This document shows positions 26,436 through 33,811 of a stretch of 64,000 nucleotides of DNA, in pieces; the stretch's first letter is position 1; each line of letters opens with the position of its first letter. The stretch is from positions 1 through 64,000 of the forward strand of contig CAZHQG010000003.1 in NCBI GenBank assembly GCA_964534275.1, read 5' to 3'. The notes below the pieces were generated by a model that worked only from the letters and a program-made list of their open reading frames with translations, made no database searches and was not told where the DNA came from. The DNA comes from HRBIN30 sp964534275. Its GTDB lineage: Bacteria > Desulfobacterota > Binatia > HRBIN30. The position numbers and the translations under genes are program-made.

Positions 26436-27325
26436 GGCTTTCCTCGGGCTTGGCCGCCACGGTTGCTCGGGGAGCCACCGATCACCAGCGGCACCCAGGT
26501 CGACCACGATTTCCTCGAGCCGACTTCGCGATTGCCACCCTCCCACACTGCAAAAGCAGCCACGGTGCGGTCGCCTAAACTCAGGCGTGGACCGGCCATA
26601 TCATCGGACACGAGCGGGCGAGCAATGACCACCGCCCACCGGCCATCCTTCCACACTCCCCGACCGACAGCGTATTGCTCGGGTTTCACCGTCATCGTGC
26701 CCCACCCTTCCGCCATTTGGTCCAACACGGGAGACGCAACAGCACGGGAGATTGGGTTTTCCACACCGAGCGCGCCAGTGTAGGCGCGAGCGTCGGCGGC
26801 GGACAGTACTTGGTCTGGGTACACATCCGCCCACGCATTGGGATACAAACTTTGGACCGTGGGTGGTCCGTGATCGATGTCGTGCTGAAAGGCAGCACGC
26901 CACTGCATGATGTTCACGCGCCCGCCCGGGTTCCCCATCATGGGCGAGGGCACGGGTCCATGCGGATCGACGGGCAGTTCTACCGCTACTTGGTCGCCAA
27001 AGTTGTCGAGGACAATGCGGTCAGAACGCGTCGGGTCTGCCCACTCGATCCGAAACGCGAGCCAATTTGTGTTGTGGATCGCCTGGACCTTCAATTGCCG
27101 TACGGCCGCATCGGGTTTTTGCGGTACGACAATCGTTTGCGGCAGCATCGTCACTTCCACAGCGGGAGCCTGCTGCCACAGCCGGGCATCGGGGTCGACA
27201 ATCGGGTTCGTTCCTGGAACGGTCACCGCCACCAGTTGGGGTCCTTCCTGCCCCTCGCTGGTAGCCGCACCAGCCGCCCATACGGCAGCGAGCCATAGGG
27301 CAAACAACGAGCGCAACGCGTTCAT
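26432..27325 (-). CDS. Heme-b binding gamma subunit (ethylbenzene-dehydrogenase-related domain)
   Basis: 297 residues, ATG at 27325. A Sec-type signal peptide (LRSLFALWLAAVWAAGAAT) is followed by a beta-sandwich EB_dh domain. 'RIEWADPTRSD' and 'FGDQVAVELPVDP' are typical, and 'PSPMMGNPGGRVNIMQW' supplies a candidate Met axial heme ligand (M129 or M130). 'SRKSWSTWVPL' supplies a candidate Lys ligand (K272), as in EbdC and related type II enzymes with Met/Lys-ligated heme b. It would move electrons from the beta subunit iron-sulfur chain to a periplasmic cytochrome. It starts 9 bp after the beta gene and overlaps the chaperone gene. Confidence 0.9.
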   Translation of the reverse strand: MNALRSLFALWLAAVWAAGAATSEGQEGPQLVAVTVPGTNPIVDPDARLWQQAPAVEVTMLPQTIVVPQKPDAAVRQLKVQAIHNTNWLAFRIEWADPTRSDRIVLDNFGDQVAVELPVDPHGPVPSPMMGNPGGRVNIMQWRAAFQHDIDHGPPTVQSLYPNAWADVYPDQVLSAADARAYTGALGVENPISRAVASPVLDQMAEGWGTMTVKPEQYAVGRGVWKDGRWAVVIARPLVSDDMAGPRLSLGDRTVAAFAVWEGGNREVGSRKSWSTWVPLVIGGSPSNRGGQARGKP

Positions 27326-27334
27326 GGCTCCTCC

Positions 27335-28462
27335 TCAGGTGATGTTGGTTCGATACGCCTCGTACTGGGCATCGTACGCTTCGCGCACCACCACGGGTTC
27401 GCGCAGCGGTACACGCACAATTTCCCGCTGGGCCGCGTCGTACCCGATGGCATGATCGCCGTCGACGCGGAAGTAATGAATGATTTGCGGCGTGGAACCG
27501 AACAAGGTCAGTGCGCCCAAGAGCTTTTTGTCGTCCTTGATTCTTCGGTACAAGGCGATCGCTTCGTCTACGCCCCAACCAAACATTTGGCGCAGAAATT
27601 CCGGCGGAACGTGCACTGGTGGGATGTAGTAGGTGTTCGGCTCCAGTCCGAACTGCGGGTACAGGGGCAGCGCAAGTTTGCGCACGAACACCAAGTAGTC
27701 GAGCGGATTGTCTTCGTCGGGCGCGTCGTGTTTGCCGAGGAACCCCTGCAACCGGATCTTGCCAATGCAAGCGATGGTACACTGGGTCTGGCGGCCCTGT
27801 TCGACCGCTGGGTAACAGCCAATGCACTTTTCGCTCACGCGGGTGACAGCGTTGAAATAGGTCTTCTTGTAGGGGCAGCCACGAACACATTCGCGGTAGC
27901 CGCGGCAGCGACTTTGGTCCAAGAGCACGATCCCGTCTTCCGGGCGCTTGTAAATCGACTGCCGCGGACAGGAAGCCAAGCAGGCGGGGTAGGTGCAGTG
28001 GTTGCAAATGCGCGGCAAGTAAAACATCCACTGCATGTGAGGCAGGGTGAGGTGCGCCCCTTGTGCCATCGTACCGGCACAGTCGTCTTCGCCGATGTTC
28101 GGGTGCGCATAATCGATGTCTTCTGGCAAAAACCCCAGCACCACCTCGCCCGTAGGCGTGGCTTCGAACAACGTCTTTCCCTGGTACACGGGGCCGTTCA
28201 TGTCTTGCACGCCCAGGGCCTCGAGAATGCGTACGTCCCAACCAAGCGGGTAGTAACCGTACGGCTTTGTCTCGACGTTGTTCCAGTACATGTACTCTTG
28301 GCCGCGGCCTGGGGTCCAGGTGGTTTTGCACGCTACGGTGCAGGTCTGACACGCAATGCACTTGTTCGTGTCGAACACCATCGCAAACTGTTTTTGCGGC
28401 CGGTGCCCCTCGAAGGGGTAATCCATCTCGCGTCCGATTTGCCAGTTGTACACTTTCGCCAT
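27335..28462 (-). CDS. Iron-sulfur beta subunit of type II DMSO-reductase-family enzyme, NxrB/NarH-like
   Basis: 375 residues from the ATG at 28462, set by GAGGAGG directly upstream. Four cluster motifs: C35-x2-C38-x2-C41-x3-C45; C153-x2-C156-x4-C161-x3-C165; C186-x2-Y189-x2-C192-x3-C196, where the aromatic replaces a Cys as in [3Fe-4S] clusters of NarH-type subunits; and C213-x2-C216-x11-C228-x3-C232. The opening 'VYNWQIGREMDYPFE', 'GQEYMYWNNVETKPYG' and late 'ALPLYPQFGLEPNTYYIPP' look, from my memory of the families, closer to NxrB of Nitrospira than to EbdB. There is no signal peptide, so it should ride with the Tat-exported alpha subunit. Confidence 0.92.
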   Translation of the reverse strand: MAKVYNWQIGREMDYPFEGHRPQKQFAMVFDTNKCIACQTCTVACKTTWTPGRGQEYMYWNNVETKPYGYYPLGWDVRILEALGVQDMNGPVYQGKTLFEATPTGEVVLGFLPEDIDYAHPNIGEDDCAGTMAQGAHLTLPHMQWMFYLPRICNHCTYPACLASCPRQSIYKRPEDGIVLLDQSRCRGYRECVRGCPYKKTYFNAVTRVSEKCIGCYPAVEQGRQTQCTIACIGKIRLQGFLGKHDAPDEDNPLDYLVFVRKLALPLYPQFGLEPNTYYIPPVHVPPEFLRQMFGWGVDEAIALYRRIKDDKKLLGALTLFGSTPQIIHYFRVDGDHAIGYDAAQREIVRVPLREPVVVREAYDAQYEAYRTNIT

Positions 28463-28472
28463 GAGCGCCTCC

Positions 28473-31400
28473 TCACGCTTTGCGGACCGCGACGAACCCG
28501 CCGCGCAAGTACTGCTGCAGGGCGGGGTTTTCGTTCGCTGGTCGCAAACCCAGAGCGACGGGCCGCCACAAGCCCTTGCCACCGATTCCGCCGTCTTCGG
28601 CCTTGGTAATCTTGCACATCGCTTCACGAGGAGCGCCGGTGACACAGTGGACGTCCGCCTGGAAACCTTTGGTCAACTCGTGGACGAACAACTTGCGCGT
28701 GATCAGCGAGTTCGTCTGGTGCGTCGGTTTGAGCCAAGAGCGTGTCAGCGACTGGTGCGATCCGTACCGGAAGAACGACTGATAGTTGGTTTCCGGGTTT
28801 TTGGCCAAACCATCCGGCCTGGTTTCGTGACCCTTGACCGATCCCGGGGTGGCCATGTAGCCGTTGTGCCACATGCGCGTGATGCCGCGCGGCGTGCCCG
28901 GGTAATAACGGGCGCGGCACAACAAGCGCGCGACGTGATACTCTGCTTCGCGCCCCGGTTGGTTCCATCCGCGGAACGGATTGTCGTTCGGGTCTCCGTC
29001 TACCCACACATAGTCGCCATCCGCAATCCCCAACTCCCGGGCATCTTCTGGGTTGATGTCGATGTACGCCTCACCCACATGCGGTGAGCGTTTGTCGCGC
29101 CGATACATGTCGCCAAACGGCCCGAAGAAGTTGGACATCAAGTCCGTGTCGATCGGAGTCGTATGGGAACCATGGCGATACTTCGGGGTGTGAAAGACGT
29201 ACCGGAATCCAAGCGGCACGTTTGGATGCTGAGTTTTCAGAAGCTCGTCGGGGCTCACCACAATGTTGCGCCCTTGGCGTGCCGCCCAATCGCGTCGCTC
29301 GCGGTCGAAGCCGTAGTCCTCGGGTGTGCGCGGCCGGATTGCCGGATGGGCTCGGGCAACGATGACGTTCGGGTCGAAGAACGTAGAATCCACCGGCTCT
29401 CGGTACACCACCAGGTTTTCCCCCGCCTCAATGAACTCAGGTTCACCGCGATAAAACTCGAGCCGCCCAGTGCGCGTGTACCAAGGTTTGGATTCGTGCA
29501 CCTGCTCCCAAGAAAACGTTCGCGGATAGGTGCGAGTGTTCATGAGCGCCGGGATTCCCTGCGCCGCCAAGCGTTCGAGTTGCTCGAACCGGTACCCTTT
29601 TGTCGGCGCACTGCCGTCGAGGATCCGTTGCAAGTACACTTCCACCTTGTTGGCGCGGACAAAGCGCCAGTAATCCGCAAATCGCCGATCGCCTGTGAGT
29701 CGTGCCAGGGCCTCAGCGACGCCAGCATAAGTTTCCATGTCGCTGACCGTGTTGAACGTGCGCTTCAACGGCGTGCGCGGAAACACCTGTAGAAACGGGT
29801 TGGTGTTCGAGGCAGTGAGATCCGGGTACTTCAACTCCAACCACGAGTCGACGCCATAGACGATGTCCGCGTACTCACAGGAGCCCGACCACCACCACTC
29901 GTTCACCACCACGCACTCTTGTCGTGGGAGCGTGTTGAAGACCACGTCGTAGTGATACTTCGTGTTCGCGATTTGCGAATTCGAGTTGCTCAGCCAAATC
30001 GCCTTCGTGGGGGTGGGCACGTGCGCACCGGTGGTGAACTGCTTGTTGCCCTGGCGCAAGATTCGCTCGCCCGCTGCGTAATAGTGCAGCGACTCGTAAC
30101 GCGTGTAGGGTTTGATGTGGGGCGGACCGTCCGGGTCGAGCTGGGGATCGAACGGGTCTTCTGCTGCGTACCGTGGCACACCCGAGAGCAACGTAGTGCG
30201 ATAGTTTCCCGCGTAGGACCCGACGTTGCCGCCGTGCTGCCCGATGGAGCCCGTGAGCGCAGCCACCAAAAACACCGCGCGATCCTTCAAGTCGTTGTTG
30301 AAAAATTGGTTCGGGCCCATGCCCATGGCAAACAACGTCTTGCCGCCGTGCGCAGCAATCTCGCGAGCCAAACTCACGATGGCGGATGCCGGAGCCCAAG
30401 TGATTTGTTGCACCGTCTCCGGGGTCATTGTGTCCAGCAGGTACTGGCGCAGCAAGTCGAACACGGGCCGTGCTTCGACCGTTTCACCATTGGCCAGCGG
30501 AACTTGGAACGTCCCCTCCAGCGCCGGCTCCACGCCGGTTGCGTCGAAGCGGTCCCCGACATGGTCCCGCGAGAGGGGGGCGGGACCGTTCCGCTTTTGG
30601 TCCCACACGACGAAATCGGCAAACTCGCCCCGCAGGGCGGCCGGAATGTGAATCCCGTTTTGGGCAGGTGTCGGTGGAGCCTTTTCACCTTCTGCCAGCA
30701 CTTTCGTCCAGTTGGCCAGCTCCGGTTCGCGGTAGTTCGGAAAAACGTCCCGTGCGAGAAGAGGCTCCAGCGTGTCCAAACGGACCAAGCGCGGTAGGTC
30801 GGTAAAACGGCGGACGAAACCCGCGTCGTAAAGTCGTTCCTTCACGATTACGTGTGCCAACCCCAGGGCAAATGCCGGATCGGTTCCAGGCCGAATCACG
30901 ATGACTTCATCGCCCTTGTTGGCTGTGGCCGAGTACTCCACTGTGATCACCACGACTTTCGTGCCTCGCTGGCGCGCTTCGGTCATCCAGTGGCTGTCGG
31001 GCATTTTCGTGGTGATCCAGTTCATCCCCCACACCAGCAAGAGCTCGGCATTTTCGGCGTCGAACAGCTCGAAGTCCGATGTTTGATCTCCGTGGACCAT
31101 CGGGTGCCCGGGTGGAAGGTCCGTGTGCCACGAGTAAGAATCCCACAAGCTCGCGCCTTTGGCTTGATCGGGGCCTACCTTCCGCACGTGTGCGTCGAGC
31201 AGCGCCATCATGTTCCCCATGCGGTAAGTCCCGACAATCCGCGTCGCTCCGAGTTTTGCCATTCCGCCCCGGAACTTGAGCGTGCGCACCCCGGCCTCTT
31301 GCACCGCTTCGACCATGGCAGGGTCGTAACCCTGTGCGAGAAGTTTCTTCTTGCCCTCCTCCCCGCTGTAGGTTTGCGCGATGTTCAGCAGGGCACGGGC

Positions 31401-31943
31401 ATGAAGATCGAAGGCCTCTTCGTAACTGACCTTGACGAACGAATCCCACCCGCGGCGCATGAGCTCCGCCGGCGGCCGCCCGGTGCGCGGGTCGCGCGGG
31501 AAGCCGCGCTCGGCCCAAGTTTTAAACCCCTTGCGTACGAACGCACCGCGCACGCGCCGGTCGCCATACAGCCGGCGCCCGAGGACGAGCCCCTTCTGGC
31601 AGCACCGTGGGTCCCAACGAGGAGAAGCGTGGTTACCTGCCAAATCGGTTGCTTTGGAGTACCCGTACGTCGGCTCGATCCGCACCACGACGTCGTTTTT
31701 CACGAACGCCCGCAGCAAGCAGTTATGGGTGTCATTCGGGGCGCACAGGAACACAAACGAGGCATCGTGGCGAAAGATGTCACGATACAGCCGCTCCCAG
31801 TCCCGGTTCGGGTACGACTCCAGCGGGTTTCCCACACGAATGGGCGCCAGCACGCGCAAACCCGCCAGGAGTTCTCGCGGCGCGATTGCGGTGCCAAGCC
31901 CGGTCATCGCGGCAAGCTGCAAAAAACGGCGGCGATCCATCAC
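28473..31943 (-). CDS. Molybdopterin catalytic alpha subunit, type II DMSO reductase family (NxrA/EbdA-like)
   Basis: 1156 residues; ATG at 31943 or the adjacent ATG at 31940. A Tat signal (DRRRFLQLAAMTGLGTAIA) targets it to the periplasm. The first iron-sulfur motif is C67-x3-D71-x3-C75 with C114/C115 downstream ('PRCCQKG'), instead of His-x3-Cys-x3-Cys of NarG. The molybdenum ligand is Asp275 in 'SWHTDLPPGHP', aligned by eye with the Asp of NarG/EbdA. Further family segments are 'LLVWGMNWITTKMPDSHW' and 'YADIVYGVDSWLELKYPD'. The length is nearer to NxrA (about 1150) than EbdA (about 976). It is first in the operon, 10 bp before beta. The substrate (nitrite/nitrate, hydrocarbon, other) is undetermined. 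Confidence 0.9.
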   Translation of the reverse strand: MMDRRRFLQLAAMTGLGTAIAPRELLAGLRVLAPIRVGNPLESYPNRDWERLYRDIFRHDASFVFLCAPNDTHNCLLRAFVKNDVVVRIEPTYGYSKATDLAGNHASPRWDPRCCQKGLVLGRRLYGDRRVRGAFVRKGFKTWAERGFPRDPRTGRPPAELMRRGWDSFVKVSYEEAFDLHARALLNIAQTYSGEEGKKKLLAQGYDPAMVEAVQEAGVRTLKFRGGMAKLGATRIVGTYRMGNMMALLDAHVRKVGPDQAKGASLWDSYSWHTDLPPGHPMVHGDQTSDFELFDAENAELLLVWGMNWITTKMPDSHWMTEARQRGTKVVVITVEYSATANKGDEVIVIRPGTDPAFALGLAHVIVKERLYDAGFVRRFTDLPRLVRLDTLEPLLARDVFPNYREPELANWTKVLAEGEKAPPTPAQNGIHIPAALRGEFADFVVWDQKRNGPAPLSRDHVGDRFDATGVEPALEGTFQVPLANGETVEARPVFDLLRQYLLDTMTPETVQQITWAPASAIVSLAREIAAHGGKTLFAMGMGPNQFFNNDLKDRAVFLVAALTGSIGQHGGNVGSYAGNYRTTLLSGVPRYAAEDPFDPQLDPDGPPHIKPYTRYESLHYYAAGERILRQGNKQFTTGAHVPTPTKAIWLSNSNSQIANTKYHYDVVFNTLPRQECVVVNEWWWSGSCEYADIVYGVDSWLELKYPDLTASNTNPFLQVFPRTPLKRTFNTVSDMETYAGVAEALARLTGDRRFADYWRFVRANKVEVYLQRILDGSAPTKGYRFEQLERLAAQGIPALMNTRTYPRTFSWEQVHESKPWYTRTGRLEFYRGEPEFIEAGENLVVYREPVDSTFFDPNVIVARAHPAIRPRTPEDYGFDRERRDWAARQGRNIVVSPDELLKTQHPNVPLGFRYVFHTPKYRHGSHTTPIDTDLMSNFFGPFGDMYRRDKRSPHVGEAYIDINPEDARELGIADGDYVWVDGDPNDNPFRGWNQPGREAEYHVARLLCRARYYPGTPRGITRMWHNGYMATPGSVKGHETRPDGLAKNPETNYQSFFRYGSHQSLTRSWLKPTHQTNSLITRKLFVHELTKGFQADVHCVTGAPREAMCKITKAEDGGIGGKGLWRPVALGLRPANENPALQQYLRGGFVAVRKA

Positions 31944-32112
31944 CTCTTCTCCTTCGGTCTTGGTCTACGATCCACGAGCGCAAACGCACAGCCGCGGCAG
32001 CAACAAGCGTACCGTATTCCCGGCGTTGCTCGTTCCACCCCGCGCGTTGGCGGGCGTTCTCACCCGGGAAAATTCGAGCAGGCAGGAATTCGCACCCGTG
32101 CTGCGCATGGAC

Positions 32113-33594
32113 TCAATAGCGAGCGGTAAGCTCCACGTATGCGTAGTCGAGCTGCTTACCCGTGAACGTACGCCCAACCACGTTCTGCCCGAACGCGTGC
32201 CCGTAGTACGCGTACGCGGTCAGACGGCGATGGATGTTCCAACCAATGCTGAAATCCGCCAAGTGGGCGAGTTCGCGGTGCCCTCCGGTAGGGATTCCCG
32301 AAAAACCAAAGATGCGGGCGTTGCTCGCACCGCCACCGGCGTACCAGAGGTCCCGCGAGTCGTTCACCCGCAGCCAATGCCAGTCGGCTCGCACGTTCAC
32401 CTGAGCATGCGGCCGGAGCAGCACTTGGGCAAAGAAATCTTCCACGTTCATTAGGTTGTAAAAGGGCGTTTGCGCGTACACTCGGGCGGTCGGCAACATC
32501 TGGAAGAAGGTTTCGTGCTGGTTGTCGTTCGGGTTCGTGTCGCCAGACGTTTGCGTGTACCCAACCCGTAGCCATGGTTGGGCAAACAGCGACGGCAGTT
32601 GGTAGCCTCCCTCCAACGACCAAGCCCACGCGGCATGATCGAGATCTCCCCATCGCCCGCGCTGGACCGCGAGCCACACGAGATAGTCTGCTTTTCCAAC
32701 TTCCAGCGGCACCACCCCAAGCGCGTGCAAGCCCACCGTGTGGATGGCAATGTCCTTGCGGTCGGCGGCGCGTATCTCGCGCGGGCGGTTGTCGACCTTG
32801 AGGGCGTTGTCCCGTTGGTCCTCGTAATACAGCCAGAACAACCGCGCATCGACAGGAAACAGTTCCGGCTGTTCCTTCAGGGTCCACGCCAAGCCGGCAA
32901 GGGAAATGTCGCGCAATTCAGGATTGGCGCTAATTTCGAAGCCCCCCTGGGTCGGGCGCGACACCATTGCGGTCAGGTTCCAGCGAGCCTGATCCCAGCC
33001 AGCCCGTAGTCCGTCGAAACTCCGCGTGACATGCGTGTAACCAAAAGGCCCCACAAGACGTTCGGCAACGCGGGCCCTTTTCAACCACGCCAACGAGGCA
33101 TCCTTGGGCAACGTTTCCAGGCCATCGCTGTACTCGAACCGGCCAAGCGTAACGCTCAACTCGGGTAGAGCCTCCGAGCCGCGGAGGGCAACGAAGCCTC
33201 GCTTGAGAAACACTTCGCCCTGGTTGTGGCGGCGAGTGTGGGCAAAATACACCGCGCCCGGGCCCAAATTTCCTTCGGGGGGCGGCAAGCTCGCGTCTTC
33301 AGGTAATCCGAGCAACTGCGTGTACTGCCCTTCGGCTATGAACTGAACGAACTGCCAGGTTACCTCGCCCCCGAAACGCAACTGGTTCGCGTAAAAGGAG
33401 TAGTCCTCCGCATCTGCGCTGGTGCGGCCGGGAGGCGGAGCGAACCAGCTCACAACTTCCACGCGAGCACGGTCGCTCAACAACGGCGTCCACTGCCACC
33501 CGTTCTTCCCCTGCCCCTCGCTCGCAAGCACACGGGCGGCAATCAGCACGACCACACCACAAGCGATTCCGCAGCTCCAGCACCGCTTTGCCAT
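32113..33594 (-). CDS. Alginate-export-family outer-membrane porin
   Basis: 493 residues from the ATG at 33594 (MAKRCW), preceded by AAGGAGG; an ATG 18 bases upstream lacks such spacing. Signal peptide: CGIACGVVVLIAARVLAS. The mature protein has many aromatic, alternating beta-strands and typical alginate_exp motifs: 'YANQLRFGGEVTWQFVQF', 'VFLKRGFVAL' and 'LGRFEYSDGLE', ending in the strand 'YAYVELTARY' with a terminal aromatic as required for barrel assembly. Upstream of and co-oriented with the molybdoenzyme operon (169-bp gap), it may admit the substrate or release the product. An outer-membrane channel is secure; its cargo is not. Confidence 0.85.
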   Translation of the reverse strand: MAKRCWSCGIACGVVVLIAARVLASEGQGKNGWQWTPLLSDRARVEVVSWFAPPPGRTSADAEDYSFYANQLRFGGEVTWQFVQFIAEGQYTQLLGLPEDASLPPPEGNLGPGAVYFAHTRRHNQGEVFLKRGFVALRGSEALPELSVTLGRFEYSDGLETLPKDASLAWLKRARVAERLVGPFGYTHVTRSFDGLRAGWDQARWNLTAMVSRPTQGGFEISANPELRDISLAGLAWTLKEQPELFPVDARLFWLYYEDQRDNALKVDNRPREIRAADRKDIAIHTVGLHALGVVPLEVGKADYLVWLAVQRGRWGDLDHAAWAWSLEGGYQLPSLFAQPWLRVGYTQTSGDTNPNDNQHETFFQMLPTARVYAQTPFYNLMNVEDFFAQVLLRPHAQVNVRADWHWLRVNDSRDLWYAGGGASNARIFGFSGIPTGGHRELAHLADFSIGWNIHRRLTAYAYYGHAFGQNVVGRTFTGKQLDYAYVELTARY

Positions 33595-33811
33595 GGATCC
33601 TCCTTGTGCCATGTCGAGTCCGACTAGCGCAGTTTGTGCCGGGAGCGCGAGGCAAAAGAAGTTAAGCCACGCTCACACAGGTTCGCAAAGACCGGACGCT
33701 TTTCGCGCAGATTTCCCGCGCGTGGGAACGGATGCAGTTGGCCACCGGGGGGCATCTCGGCGCGTGTGTTTGCAATAGCGCCCGTGTGCCTTGCGCGATA
33801 GAATCGCGCCC
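33595..33811. promoter_or_regulatory. Divergent control region between porin/molybdoenzyme genes and aceE
   Basis: 217-bp gap from which both the minus-strand porin (and probably the molybdoenzyme operon) and the plus-strand aceE must be expressed. I could not identify a confident -35/-10 pair or a known operator palindrome. No ribosome binding site is obvious for aceE. Confidence 0.35.

Noticed and set aside
25659..31943. Naming the molybdoenzyme genes ebdABCD or nxrABC
   Set aside because: Gene order fits the first and sequence features the second; without a tree or activity neither symbol is justified.
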